From NCBI GenBank assembly GCA_966210935.1, contig CBIHLX010000002.1, forward strand, positions 1 through 37,344: DNA of 37,344 nucleotides, in the 5' to 3' direction. Positions 9,061-16,263 of the stretch are shown one piece after another. The notes beneath the pieces are model-generated. The model saw only the letters and a list, made by a program, of their open reading frames with translations, did no database searches and was not told where the DNA came from. Source of the stretch: CBIHLX01 sp966210935 (GTDB taxonomy: Bacteria; Patescibacteriota; Saccharimonadia; Saccharimonadales; Saccharimonadaceae). The stretch's first letter is position 1; each line of letters begins with the position of its first letter. A program made the position numbers and the translations under genes.

Positions 9061-9105
9061 CACGAGCATACGTGGCGGCTTCGGATGGACAACCGTAGAC
9101 GCGCT
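9061..9105 (+). repeat. Degenerate partial duplicate of the tRNA-Leu 5' half
   Basis: Positions 9061-9078 match 9122-9139 at 15 of 18 bases, and the 11-mer GTAGACGCGCT occurs at both 9095-9105 and 9145-9155. The two matches are 11 nt further apart in the upstream copy. No complete tRNA can be folded from it. Confidence 0.5.
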
Positions 9106-9126
9106 GACGCAGTGTTAACTGCACGA

Positions 9127-9213
9127 GCACGAGTGGCGGAATTGGTAGACGCGCTAGCTTCAGGTGCTAGTGCCCGTATGGGCGTGGAGGTTCAAGTCCT
9201 CTCTCGTGTACCA
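9127..9213 (+). tRNA. tRNA-Leu (anticodon CAG)
   Basis: An 87-nt class II tRNA. Acceptor GCACGAG pairs with CTCGTGT (again G1-U72), A73, encoded CCA. Leucine-type D-arm GGAATTGGTAGAC. Anticodon stem CTAGC/GCTAG with loop TTCAGGT gives CAG. The long variable arm is GCCCGTATGGGCG and the T-arm GGAGG-TTCAAGT-CCTCT. Confidence 0.95.
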
Positions 9214-9247
9214 AACAAAGAAGACCTTAGGGGTCTTTTTTGTTTGG
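9212..9247 (+). terminator. Terminator of tRNA-Leu(CAG)
   Basis: AAGACC / GGTCTT stem with a TTAGG loop, extended by pairing of AAACAAAG with the trailing TTTTGTTT. It begins at the tRNA 3' end. Confidence 0.85.
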
Positions 9248-9277
9248 TTTCAAGTGGCATTTTTTTGCATCCTCTCA

Positions 9278-9306
9278 TAATAAAATAGCGGCCTATTGCC
9301 GCTATT
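9278..9306 (-). terminator. Terminator of the minus-strand membrane protein gene
   Basis: Stem AATAGCGG / CCGCTATT (9284-9291 with 9299-9306). On minus it is followed by TTATTATG. Confidence 0.75.
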
Positions 9307-9323
9307 CTTAAGGGATGATTTGA

Positions 9324-10121
9324 TTAAACGGTTCCGGTTTCAATTGGGCCGTTCATGTAGTTGAGTCCTGCAAAAGCTAGGAATAAGGCGGCGAGTATAC
9401 CAATGATGACAGCCAAGATAAGAAGTATCAATGTGGCAACAGACAGGCCGTGTGGCTTAGGGCGCTGATCGCTCGGTGTCTGGCTGTACTGGCGGTATAG
9501 GATTGCACTCGATGCAGTTGCAACAAGGAGATCGATAATACCGAGTGTGATAATAGTGAAGAGCGTTTGACCGGCTACAGTGGTGATCCATGAGCCTTTG
9601 GTCAGTGCAACACTGTGCTTGATGGCAGCGTTGCCCCTTAGCTCCTTGTCAAAGAATGCGACTGGCGCTAGTGAGTATTGTACTGACTTGATGATACCCG
9701 GAATAATAAACAGCAGTGACCATGCAAGTACCTTTAGTGCCGTCAGAATCTGGAGCCATAAGAAACTCCAGAAGCGCTTAGCAGTAGCACGAAGAGCCAC
9801 CTTGATAGTAGCAGTTCCGCCATTTGCGGTTTTAGCGGCTGTGTAGGCCATGATGCCATTTACAAATGTAGCGCCCGTAATAATGAGGAGTGCTAACGCG
9901 ACAATAAGCGCTGCAATTTCCGGTGTGACACTGAAGGTTCCGTCCATCGCAGGCTCTTCGGGTTGCTTGTAACTAGTTAAGACTGACAAGACTGAGAGGA
10001 TAACAAGTAAAATTGCGACTCCCTGGGCTTTCAAGAAGACGAGATTGATGCCCTTAGTGCCAATGAAGAATGGGTTGTTGATGTATTCGACCGGTGCTTT
10101 CTGCGTTACGGGTTCAGCCAT
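9324..10121 (-). CDS. Polytopic membrane protein, glycerophosphodiester phosphodiesterase membrane-domain-like
   Basis: 265 aa with about five hydrophobic segments (roughly 33-49, 67-92, 124-142, 180-208, 228-252). The segment IPGIIKSVQYSLAPVAFFD followed by AAIKHSVALTKGSW resembles the conserved core of the GPDPase membrane-domain / UPF0259 / DUF975 type families, whose function is poorly known. No catalytic phosphodiesterase domain is attached. Start ATG at 10121 has GAGGAG upstream on minus. It is divergent from the SpoU methyltransferase gene. Confidence 0.7.
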   Translation of the reverse strand: MAEPVTQKAPVEYINNPFFIGTKGINLVFLKAQGVAILLVILSVLSVLTSYKQPEEPAMDGTFSVTPEIAALIVALALLIITGATFVNGIMAYTAAKTANGGTATIKVALRATAKRFWSFLWLQILTALKVLAWSLLFIIPGIIKSVQYSLAPVAFFDKELRGNAAIKHSVALTKGSWITTVAGQTLFTIITLGIIDLLVATASSAILYRQYSQTPSDQRPKPHGLSVATLILLILAVIIGILAALFLAFAGLNYMNGPIETGTV

Positions 10122-10140
10122 AATGACTCCTCAAAATATG

Positions 10141-10149
10141 TTAATAGCA
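10141..10149 (-). promoter_or_regulatory. Extended -10 of the minus-strand membrane protein gene
   Basis: TGCTATTAA on minus, 19 nt before the ATG, leaving room for the GAGGAG Shine-Dalgarno in a short leader. Confidence 0.5.
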
Positions 10150-10190
10150 TTAGCGTACCACCCCTTTAGGAGCTTGTCGATAATGATAGG

Positions 10191-10196
10191 TATAAT
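10191..10196 (+). promoter_or_regulatory. -10 box of the SpoU methyltransferase gene, predicted leaderless
   Basis: A perfect TATAAT ends 7 nt before ATG 10203. The six bases between are AGGAGG, a perfect anti-SD match, but it abuts the ATG and would not be transcribed if +1 is at the start codon. Confidence 0.6.
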
Positions 10197-10202
10197 AGGA
10201 GG

Positions 10203-10823
10203 ATGAATTTGGACAATATAGAGCAGGTGATCGGTGTTGGTCCGCATCCGCAGCCATGGCCCGATGACTCTCGCTATGACCGGGAGCTGCTCGCGCAGGG
10301 TGATCGTCGCAATGTCGAAGACAAGTACCGCTACTGGACTGTTAAAGCAATTGTGGCCGACCTTGACCAGTCGCGCATAGGGCTGCATGTTGCAATTGAG
10401 AATTGGCAGCACGACCTGAATATCGGTACGATTGTCCGTACGGCAAACGCCTTCAATGTCGCGGCTGTGCATGTTATTGGTAAGCGGCAGTGGAATCGAC
10501 GAGGCGCCATGGTGACTGACCGATATTTGCATGTGTTTCATCATCCAACAATTGATCATTTTGTGATGTCCATGAAAGATAAGCGTATTATCGCAATCGA
10601 TAATCAACCAGGTGCTACATCATTGTCGCAGACTGTATTGCCTGAAAATGCGGTATTTGTATTTGGTGGCGAGGGACCGGGCCTATCTCAGGAGATGATC
10701 GTTGCTAGTGAAAGCATGGTTATGATTGAGCAATTGGGGAGTACTCGATCAGTGAACGTTGGCGTGGCGGCAGGAATTGTCATGTACGATTGGGTGCGAC
10801 GTCATCACTTGTCGAGCAACTAG
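10203..10823 (+). CDS. SpoU/TrmH-family RNA 2'-O-methyltransferase
   Basis: 206 aa SPOUT methyltransferase, which binds S-adenosylmethionine in a knotted C-terminal region and methylates tRNA or rRNA ribose. Motif 1 is NIGTIVRTANAF starting at N73 (catalytic Arg R79), motif 2 is FGGEGPGLS near 157-165, and motif 3 is IEQLGSTRSVNVGVAAG, where the usual form is SLNVSVA. The target nucleotide is not predictable. An N-terminal extension of about 60 residues (GPHPQPWPDDSRYD) precedes the fold. It is followed by hisS. Confidence 0.88.
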   Translation: MNLDNIEQVIGVGPHPQPWPDDSRYDRELLAQGDRRNVEDKYRYWTVKAIVADLDQSRIGLHVAIENWQHDLNIGTIVRTANAFNVAAVHVIGKRQWNRRGAMVTDRYLHVFHHPTIDHFVMSMKDKRIIAIDNQPGATSLSQTVLPENAVFVFGGEGPGLSQEMIVASESMVMIEQLGSTRSVNVGVAAGIVMYDWVRRHHLSSN

Positions 10824-10882
10824 GCGCCCGAGTGGCGCTTATCCTTGCGTTTTATAGGGAAAAATGCAAAAATAACGGAGTT

Positions 10883-12223
10883 ATGAGTACTCTTTCATCT
10901 AAGCCCTACAAAGGCACGCGCGACTATTATCCAGCCGAAAAGCGTGTCCAAAACTATATTTTTGGTATGTGGCGCAAGGTGGCTCATGGTTTTGGGTACG
11001 AAGAGTACGGTGCACCGATTCTTGAGCCAATCGAGGTATATGAGGCTAAGTCTGGTCAGGAGCTTGTTGGCGAACAGACCTATGTCTTTACGGACCGCGG
11101 CGAGCGTCGAGTGGCGATTCGTCCGGAAATGACTCCGACGATTAGTCGCATGGTAGCCGCTCGTCGACAGGAGCTAGCGTATCCGGCGCGTTTATTTAGT
11201 ATTGCGAATTTCATGCGCTATGAGCGGCCGCAGCGCGGCCGTGAGCGAGAGTTCTGGCAGTTGAATGTTGACCTATTTGGTGCTGATACGGTTTTGGCTG
11301 ATGCTGAAATTATTACGATGGGTGCAGAATTCTTGAAGGTCTTTGGCGCCAAAGATGATATGTACGTGATCAAGATCAACGATCGACGTGTAATCAACTT
11401 TATGATGAATGAGTATCTTGAGCTCGATGCAGTCCAGGCGCAATTAATGATTAAGTTGTTTGATCGCAAAAATAAGATTAGCAACGAAGATTTTCGTGAC
11501 CAAGCAATCGACATCTTTGGTGACGATAAGGCCAAGGAAGGACTTGGAAAGATCGCAGAGCTTCTCAGTGCGACGAGCATGTCTGAGTTGCCTGCAAAGA
11601 TACGTGAAAATAGTGCCGTCCAAGAGGTGCAGGAGCTATTCACGCTACTTAGCCAGGCGGGTGTGAAAAATGCCGTCTTTGATATCACTCTGATGCGCGG
11701 CCTTGATTACTATACTGGTACCGTGTTTGAGTTCTTTGATAATCACCCTGACAATAACCGCGCCTTGTTTGGTGGTGGGCGATATGATGGTCTGGTCGGT
11801 CTATTTGGTGCAGAGCCAATCTCTGCTGTGGGTATGGCGCCGGGTCTGACTATGACGGAACTATTTTTGCAGACGCACAATCTACTACCTCAGTTGCCAT
11901 CGACTACTGAAGTGTATGTCGTGGTTCTTGGGCAGTCACAAATCGGCGCGTCTAAGCTGGCAGCGCAGCTCCGTGCAGAGGGTGTTCGCACAGAACTTGA
12001 CATTACTGGCCGCAAGCTTGATAAGCAGCTGCGTACCGCTATTAAGAAGAGCGTTCCATATATTGTGTTCGTCGGTGAAGACGAGCTATCAAAGGAGGTG
12101 TATACCTTTAAAGATACTGCAACAACCGAAGAACAGAAGTTGAGCTTTGAGCGGATCGTTTCGACAGTCAAAGACCGTCGCCGTCACAGTGTCGTCGATT
12201 TCGACGACGAGCTATTTTCCTAG
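10883..12223 (+). CDS. hisS: Histidyl-tRNA synthetase
   Basis: Class II synthetase that charges tRNA-His. 446 aa. The N-terminal KPYKGTRDYYP corresponds to the KGTRD motif of HisRS. Motif 2 region RPEMTPTISRM and QRGREREFWQ, the HisRS-specific RGLDYYTGTVFEF, and motif 3 context FGGGRYDGL with GMAPGL are all present. The C-terminal anticodon-binding alpha/beta domain starts about 350. The start is ATG 10883 (GGAG just upstream) rather than in-frame codons further upstream that overlap the previous gene, because MSTLSSKPYKGTRD fits the family N-terminus. Confidence 0.96.
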   Translation: MSTLSSKPYKGTRDYYPAEKRVQNYIFGMWRKVAHGFGYEEYGAPILEPIEVYEAKSGQELVGEQTYVFTDRGERRVAIRPEMTPTISRMVAARRQELAYPARLFSIANFMRYERPQRGREREFWQLNVDLFGADTVLADAEIITMGAEFLKVFGAKDDMYVIKINDRRVINFMMNEYLELDAVQAQLMIKLFDRKNKISNEDFRDQAIDIFGDDKAKEGLGKIAELLSATSMSELPAKIRENSAVQEVQELFTLLSQAGVKNAVFDITLMRGLDYYTGTVFEFFDNHPDNNRALFGGGRYDGLVGLFGAEPISAVGMAPGLTMTELFLQTHNLLPQLPSTTEVYVVVLGQSQIGASKLAAQLRAEGVRTELDITGRKLDKQLRTAIKKSVPYIVFVGEDELSKEVYTFKDTATTEEQKLSFERIVSTVKDRRRHSVVDFDDELFS

Positions 12224-12268
12224 CAGGGTAGCTGCGCTCGCTGTTAGTTTGTGGCGACTTCTTCAATC

Positions 12269-12277
12269 TGTTATAGT
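12269..12277 (+). promoter_or_regulatory. Extended -10 of tig
   Basis: TGTTATAGT ends 10 nt before ATG 12287; the predicted leader is 0-3 nt. Confidence 0.6.
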
Positions 12278-12286
12278 AGGTTGAGT

Positions 12287-13573
12287 ATGAAGACGACTGT
12301 TAAACACCTATCAGAGACAAAGGTTGAGCTTACTATCTCGCTCGGCCAAGAAGAATTAGCTGCTGCAGAGCAGGTAGCTCTTACGAAGCTTGCAAAGAAC
12401 ATTAAGGTTCCTGGCTTTCGCCAGGGTAAAGTGCCTGTTAACGTAGCTGCAAAAAACGTTGACCCTGAAGCGCTCGCTCAGCAAACACTCGAAGATGCAC
12501 TATCGAAGGCTGTTGCTGATGCATATATTGCCGAAGGCCTGCAGGCGCTTGATCGTCCTGCTGTTGATATTAAGAAATTCGTTCCAGGTCAAGAGCTGGA
12601 GTTCACTGCTGAAGCTGAAATCCTTCCAAAGGTAAAGCTTGGTGACTACAAGAAGCTCAAAGTAGAAGAAGAGAAGATTTCTGTAGCTGCTAAGGAAGTG
12701 ACTGAAATTATTGATCGTATGCGCCAAGGCTTCTCAGAGAAGAAGGCTGTTGAGCGTGCGGCCAAAGATGGTGATGAAGCGACTATCGACTTTGTTGGTA
12801 AGAAGGACGACGTAGCGTTTGATGGCGGTACTGGTCCGGACTACCCACTGACACTCGGCTCAAATTCATTCATCCCTGGCTTTGAAGAGGGAATCATTGG
12901 CAAGAAACCTGGCGAAACCTTTGATCTTGCGCTGAAGTTCCCTGATGACTACCATGCTGCCGATCTTAAGGGTGCTGACGTTGTCTTCACGACGACCCTT
13001 AAGGAGCTCAAAGAAGTAGTACTTCCGGAAGTTGACGACAAGTTCGCGGCTCAGGCCGGTCCATTTAAGACGGTTGATGAGCTAAAGGCTGATATTAAGC
13101 GTGAGCTAACCGAGCAAAAAGAGCGTGAAGCGAAAGAAAAGCTCAAAGACGAGCTGGTAAAGCAGCTGATTGAAGTTAGCGAAGTGCCGGCACCTGAAAT
13201 CCTTGTTAAGGACCAGGAGGGTTCAATTGAGACTGATATGACCCAGAACCTTATGTACCAAGGCCTGACGCTTGATATGTACCTTGATAACAAGGGCTTC
13301 AAGACGAAGGAAGAGTGGCTTGATAAAGAAGTTCATCCTGTTGCAGAAATGCGCGTCAAGGCCGGCCTTGTTCTTGCCGAGCTGAGTAAAGATCTCAAGG
13401 TTGAAGCTTCAACGGAAGAGCTTGAAGAGCACGTAAATATGTACAAGCAGCAGTACGCTAATAATCCGCAGCTTGTGAAGCAACTCGATACGCCAGATGC
13501 GCGTCGTGACATTGCCAACCGTCTCTTGACCGAGAAGACAGTTGAAAAGCTCGTTGAATTAAACACGAAGTAG
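12287..13573 (+). CDS. tig: Trigger factor (ribosome-associated chaperone)
   Basis: 428 aa, ribosome-docked folding helper for nascent chains. The ribosome-binding signature GFRxGKxP reads GFRQGKVP at 43-50. A central FKBP-type prolyl isomerase domain (about 150-235; DGDEATIDFVGKKD, GSNSFIPGFEEGIIG) and a long helical, highly charged C-terminal chaperone domain follow. The start is ATG 12287; the upstream in-frame region is not conserved in character and lies before the predicted transcript start. It is neighbour to clpP two genes on, a common pairing in bacteria. Confidence 0.96.
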   Translation: MKTTVKHLSETKVELTISLGQEELAAAEQVALTKLAKNIKVPGFRQGKVPVNVAAKNVDPEALAQQTLEDALSKAVADAYIAEGLQALDRPAVDIKKFVPGQELEFTAEAEILPKVKLGDYKKLKVEEEKISVAAKEVTEIIDRMRQGFSEKKAVERAAKDGDEATIDFVGKKDDVAFDGGTGPDYPLTLGSNSFIPGFEEGIIGKKPGETFDLALKFPDDYHAADLKGADVVFTTTLKELKEVVLPEVDDKFAAQAGPFKTVDELKADIKRELTEQKEREAKEKLKDELVKQLIEVSEVPAPEILVKDQEGSIETDMTQNLMYQGLTLDMYLDNKGFKTKEEWLDKEVHPVAEMRVKAGLVLAELSKDLKVEASTEELEEHVNMYKQQYANNPQLVKQLDTPDARRDIANRLLTEKTVEKLVELNTK

Positions 13574-13595
13574 CAATCACTGCAGTTGCCTTAAG

Positions 13596-13627
13596 CGACT
13601 CGCTCATCTGGAGCGAGTCGTTTCTTG
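13596..13627 (+). terminator. Terminator after tig
   Basis: Perfect 9-bp stem CGACTCGCT / AGCGAGTCG with a 7-nt loop, followed by TTTCTTG. Confidence 0.8.
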
Positions 13628-13647
13628 TAAGAGTATGGATTTTATTG

Positions 13648-13653
13648 TATAGT
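13648..13653 (+). promoter_or_regulatory. -10 box of the small membrane protein gene
   Basis: TATAGT, with expected +1 near 13660. This places the upstream in-frame ATG 13658 before the transcript start and favours ATG 13694. Confidence 0.5.
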
Positions 13654-13693
13654 TAGTATGCTCTCGGCTCACATATTCACGAGAGAAGGCGAT

Positions 13694-13900
13694 ATGGGTC
13701 TAAAGCAGAAAAATGCCCTTAAAGGTATTGCACTTGCGGTACTTGTAGCTGGAGGAACGGGTATTGTTCGGGTGGCGGACGGCGCTCAGCGCTGGTTGCG
13801 GAAAATTTCCGCAAAAGTGTCTGCTGACGTCAATGACATTCGTACAATTATGAACGCCGACCATGAAGAAGCGGTTGGTGACGGCTTGTCACTTAAGTAG
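13694..13900 (+). CDS. Small membrane-anchored protein of unknown function
   Basis: 68 aa, not recognised. A short basic N-terminus is followed by one hydrophobic segment (about 9-25, ALKGIALAVLVAGGTGIV), then an amphipathic and acidic tail. The start is ATG 13694 because AGAAGG lies 4-9 nt upstream and it fits the promoter at 13648. It stands between the tig terminator and the CIRCE/clpP promoter. Confidence 0.6.
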   Translation: MGLKQKNALKGIALAVLVAGGTGIVRVADGAQRWLRKISAKVSADVNDIRTIMNADHEEAVGDGLSLK

Positions 13901-13910
13901 TTAAACTAAA

Positions 13911-13942
13911 GTAAGTATGCCCTCTGAGCCGAGAGCACTTAC
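13911..13942 (+). other. Imperfect hairpin between the small protein gene and CIRCE
   Basis: GTAAGT 13911-13916 pairs with ACTTAC 13937-13942, with inner CTCT/AGAG pairing. There is no T-run, so it is not a standard terminator. It may end the upstream transcript or be incidental. Confidence 0.35.
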
Positions 13943-13952
13943 ACCGAACTAC

Positions 13953-13979
13953 CTAGCACTCACTTGCAATGAGTGCTAA
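13953..13979 (+). promoter_or_regulatory. CIRCE operator (HrcA binding site)
   Basis: CTAGCACTC, 9-nt spacer, GAGTGCTAA. The CIRCE consensus is TTAGCACTC-N9-GAGTGCTAA; only the first base differs. It covers the -35 box of clpP, so HrcA binding should block the promoter and release it on heat or protein-folding stress. Confidence 0.9.
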
Positions 13980-13993
13980 TTTTTGTGTATACT
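13964..13993 (+). promoter_or_regulatory. clpP promoter, predicted leaderless
   Basis: -35 TTGCAA (13964-13969), 18-bp spacer, -10 TATACT (13988-13993). The -10 ends 7 nt before ATG 14000. The -35 lies in the spacer of the CIRCE element. Confidence 0.75.
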
Positions 13994-13999
13994 AGAAAT

Positions 14000-14596
14000 A
14001 TGAATAAGCCATCGAGTTATCTTGTACCAACGGTAATTGAGAAGACGAGCGAAGGCGAAAGAGCCTTTGATATCTACTCACGCCTTTTGAATGAACGTAT
14101 TATCTTCCTGGGTGAAGATGTAAACGAGCACACGGCAAATATCGTAGTTGCCCAGCTGATCCATCTGGCGTATGAAGATCCAAAGAAGGATATCAAGCTC
14201 TATATCAATAGTCCGGGTGGTAGCGTCTACGACGGTCTCGCAATCTACGATACGATCCAGTACATCAAACCTGATGTCCAGACAATCGGTATAGGTCTAC
14301 AGGCGAGTATGGGTGCTTTTCTACTCAGTAGCGGCACTAAGGGCAAGCGGTTCGCGCTACCGAATAGTCGTATCATGATTCACCAGCCAAGTAGCGGTAC
14401 CCAGGGCAAGATTAGCGACCAGGAGATAACGCTCCGTGAAGGACTTTTCCTTAAGCAGCGTCTCAATGAGATTCTCGCGAAAAACACCGGGCAGAAGCTC
14501 TCGAAAATTGAGAAGGACGCTGACCGTGACTTCTGGATGAGCGCCGAGGAAGCCGCGGCTTACGGTTTGATTGACGACGTCATTACCAAGGCCTAG
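14000..14596 (+). CDS. clpP: ATP-dependent Clp protease proteolytic subunit
   Basis: 198-aa serine peptidase that forms the tetradecameric barrel fed by Clp ATPases. Catalytic triad visible: S103 in QASMGAFLLS, H128 in RIMIHQP, D173 in EKDADRDFWM. The N-terminal LVPTVIEKTSEGERAFDIYSRLL is the usual ClpP start, and SPGGSVYDGLAIYD is conserved. ATG 14000 is chosen over 13973 because the latter lies inside the CIRCE element and before the -10 box. No clpX or clpA is adjacent. Regulation by HrcA is predicted from the CIRCE operator. Confidence 0.97.
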   Translation: MNKPSSYLVPTVIEKTSEGERAFDIYSRLLNERIIFLGEDVNEHTANIVVAQLIHLAYEDPKKDIKLYINSPGGSVYDGLAIYDTIQYIKPDVQTIGIGLQASMGAFLLSSGTKGKRFALPNSRIMIHQPSSGTQGKISDQEITLREGLFLKQRLNEILAKNTGQKLSKIEKDADRDFWMSAEEAAAYGLIDDVITKA

Positions 14597-14603
14597 CTCA
14601 CTC

Positions 14604-14633
14604 TTGACAGCACGGGTCCTCTGATGGCATATT
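14604..14633 (+). promoter_or_regulatory. Promoter of the three-TM protein gene
   Basis: TTGACA (14604-14609), 18 bp, CATATT preceded by TGG. Expected +1 near 14640 lies after the upstream in-frame ATG 14635, supporting ATG 14671. Confidence 0.55.
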
Positions 14634-14670
14634 AATGGTGTTCGTGTCGGCTCAAACAAAGGCGGTTAGA

Positions 14671-15030
14671 ATGGACTATGCGCTACTGCTTATCATGTAT
14701 GTGGCAGCAATGATGTTTGCAGTAACGGGGCTCGCGAGAGTGTATCTCTATCAGCGTATGCGATCAGATTGGCTACTTGCGACGACGAAGGTAGACGCGG
14801 CGAAGCTTCGTCGTGTAAATCTGCGAATAAGAATGGCAAAAATTATGCTAGCCTTATCAGTTGCGGTGATTGTCGCTATGGTAGTCACCCTGGGCTTCGT
14901 AGAGGATCCGTTTGGTTGGCCTGCATTTGCCGGTCTCGTGCTGTTTGCATTCGCGGGTCGTTCTGCGCTGCGTATGCAGGAGCCACCGAACAGCCCCCGA
15001 GAGGTCGTATTAGAGTCTTCTCGGGGGTAA
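14671..15030 (+). CDS. Three-TM membrane protein of unknown function
   Basis: 119 aa, not recognised. Hydrophobic segments at about 4-27, 56-76 and 82-97 with a basic loop (KLRRVNLRIRMAK) between the first two. AAAGGCGG lies 6 nt before ATG 14671. The last codons and stop lie within a perfect inverted repeat (14994-15027). Confidence 0.7.
   Translation: MDYALLLIMYVAAMMFAVTGLARVYLYQRMRSDWLLATTKVDAAKLRRVNLRIRMAKIMLALSVAVIVAMVVTLGFVEDPFGWPAFAGLVLFAFAGRSALRMQEPPNSPREVVLESSRG
14994..15027 (+). other. Perfect inverted repeat at the end of the three-TM gene
   Basis: CCCCCGAGA 14994-15002 and TCTCGGGGG 15019-15027, 9 bp with a 16-nt loop, ending one base before the stop codon is complete. No T-run follows. 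A second hairpin (ATTATCT / AGATAAT) follows at about 15036-15053. Confidence 0.5.
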
Positions 15031-15090
15031 CCCCTCATTATCTGTGTAGATAATCTGATGAGCTCAAAAGAGCGAAAGGGTGAAATGTAA

Positions 15091-15119
15091 TTGACACCAC
15101 TATCTAAGAGTGGTTTTAT
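15091..15119 (+). promoter_or_regulatory. Promoter with inverted repeat in its spacer
   Basis: TTGACA (15091-15096), exactly 17 bp, TTTTAT (15114-15119) preceded by TGG. The spacer is itself an inverted repeat: CCACT-N7-AGTGG (15097-15113), a candidate repressor operator. Confidence 0.7.
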
Positions 15120-15163
15120 AAAATTAATCCAAGCATTAAACGCAGAGAAGGGTGGTAATTGCT

Positions 15164-15691
15164 ATGGACGTCGTACTGAGCGGTATTACTATCGATTGGT
15201 TTAAGATCTTGTCGTTTGTCGTGGCTCTCGTCGTAGGAGCTGGGCTGATCCTCGCCTTTCGTCGTAAGTGGCAATGGGGGATTGTCGGTGCGGTTGCTGC
15301 CTATATGGTGGCAACCGCCGGCGTGGGTATTTATATATTACTGCGCGTCAACGACTCTCGTTGGTCTGCCGGCAAGGAGCCCTTGCTCCAGGCGCCGTCA
15401 TTTTCGGACACGCCGCTCGTTGGGCCGTCACTCGAGCCACTGGATGGGTTCTTAAATGACACCGCTAGCTCTATCAACGAGCTCGTTGCATTTCGGCACG
15501 CTATTCCGGTTGCACAGGAGTTTTTCGGCTTAGCAGGGTGGGCGTTTCTTGCCTTGATTCCACTGACGCTTGTCGCCGTGGTGATTGGCAAGTTTCAGCC
15601 TAGTCCGGAGCAGCGTGAAATCAATGAATTGCGCGAAGAGCTTCGGCAGGTTAGGGACTACATCGGCATGGAGGATCCCAAGCATCATTAG
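15164..15691 (+). CDS. Three-TM membrane protein with C-terminal coiled coil, unknown function
   Basis: 175 aa, not recognised. Hydrophobic segments at about 14-32, 38-61 and 121-142; a polar 55-residue loop between the second and third; and a short charged helix with heptad-like spacing at the C-terminus (EQREINELREELRQVRDYI, about 149-167). AAGGGTGG ends 8 nt before ATG 15164; the in-frame GTG at 15152 overlaps this Shine-Dalgarno and is not favoured. It has its own promoter and terminator. Confidence 0.7.
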   Translation: MDVVLSGITIDWFKILSFVVALVVGAGLILAFRRKWQWGIVGAVAAYMVATAGVGIYILLRVNDSRWSAGKEPLLQAPSFSDTPLVGPSLEPLDGFLNDTASSINELVAFRHAIPVAQEFFGLAGWAFLALIPLTLVAVVIGKFQPSPEQREINELREELRQVRDYIGMEDPKHH

Positions 15692-15698
15692 TACGCAT

Positions 15699-15728
15699 CC
15701 CGCATAGCAGCCAGTTATGCGGGTTTTT
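15699..15728 (+). terminator. Intrinsic terminator
   Basis: 8-bp stem CCCGCATA / TATGCGGG with a 9-nt loop, then TTTTTG. Confidence 0.85.
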
Positions 15729-15740
15729 GTCGCCGTGAGG

Positions 15741-15746
15741 TATAAT
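15741..15746 (+). promoter_or_regulatory. -10 box of the SemiSWEET-like gene, predicted leaderless
   Basis: Perfect TATAAT ending 8 nt before ATG 15754. Confidence 0.65.
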
Positions 15747-15753
15747 ACTTCTT

Positions 15754-16068
15754 ATGCTTCACCACGTTCAGCTTGAAACTAAAACTAAAAAGAAGAAGAA
15801 AAAGGCTCAAGGCGATATTATTCTTGATCGCATTGTCATGATAGTTTCTATCTTGTATCCATTAAGCGCGGTCCCGCAGCTTATAGAGATCATGCACGGT
15901 AATGCTGCTGGTGTGTCTGTGTTGTCATGGCTTAGCTTTTTTGCCTGTGCCGGTCTTTTTCTTGTGTATGGTCTGCGTCACCGCGTGATGCCTATGATTG
16001 TTTCTAATTCGCTCTGGGTGGTTGTTGACGGGCTCGTTGTCGCTAGTTTGCTTGTAGCAAAAGCTTAG
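15754..16068 (+). CDS. SemiSWEET / PQ-loop half transporter
   Basis: 104 aa. A lysine-rich N-terminus is followed by three hydrophobic segments (about 27-45, 55-73, 78-100). The first carries the PQ-loop motif: YPLSAVPQLIEIMHGNAAGVS with Pro41-Gln42, and the third carries NSLWVVVDG. This is the layout of bacterial SemiSWEET sugar transporters, which dimerise to make a full carrier. A sugar substrate is plausible but not shown by the sequence. The lysine run (about 10-18) is unusual. Confidence 0.8.
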   Translation: MLHHVQLETKTKKKKKKAQGDIILDRIVMIVSILYPLSAVPQLIEIMHGNAAGVSVLSWLSFFACAGLFLVYGLRHRVMPMIVSNSLWVVVDGLVVASLLVAKA

Positions 16069-16090
16069 CGGACTATTGTCTATTTTTCTC

Positions 16091-16130
16091 TTGAAATACG
16101 CTTGACTATTTGGTAATTACACCTCACAAT
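16091..16130 (+). promoter_or_regulatory. Probable rpoBC promoter region
   Basis: Two overlapping candidates: TTGAAA (16091-16096) with TGG-TAATTA (16111-16119), and TTGACT (16102-16107), 17 bp, CACAAT (16125-16130). Neither is perfect. The resulting leader of about 125-135 nt contains hairpins CTGATC/GATCAG (around 16167-16190) and AGAATC/GATTCT (around 16207-16228). Confidence 0.45.
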
Positions 16131-16263
16131 AAGTACCAAGAAGTAGTGTAGTTGTGGTTACTTATGTTTTCTGATCCGGTGGCAACGATCAGGGGGCGGC
16201 TATGACAAGAATCTTCGGCGCCGATTCTATCACTAAAACAATTTATTGCGAGGAGTATAACGC

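Larger units (their letters stand above)
9018..9323. other. Intergenic region containing tRNA-Leu(CAG)
   Basis: This 306-nt stretch has no protein gene. It holds an AT-rich inverted repeat just after the oxidase stop (TGTAAAATA near 9021 and TATTTTACA ending near 9056), a degenerate copy of the tRNA 5' end (9061-9105), the tRNA itself, its terminator, and the terminator of the minus-strand gene beyond. Confidence 0.7.

Noticed and set aside
10131..10607. Minus-strand 158-codon frame within the SpoU methyltransferase gene
   Set aside because: Antisense to a well-recognised SPOUT protein; no promoter or Shine-Dalgarno.
11218..11688. Minus-strand 156-codon frame inside hisS
   Set aside because: Low-complexity Ser/Ile-rich shadow of the hisS coding strand.
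13973..13999. Upstream in-frame start for clpP
   Set aside because: It lies inside the CIRCE element and before the -10 box, and the extra residues do not fit the ClpP N-terminus.
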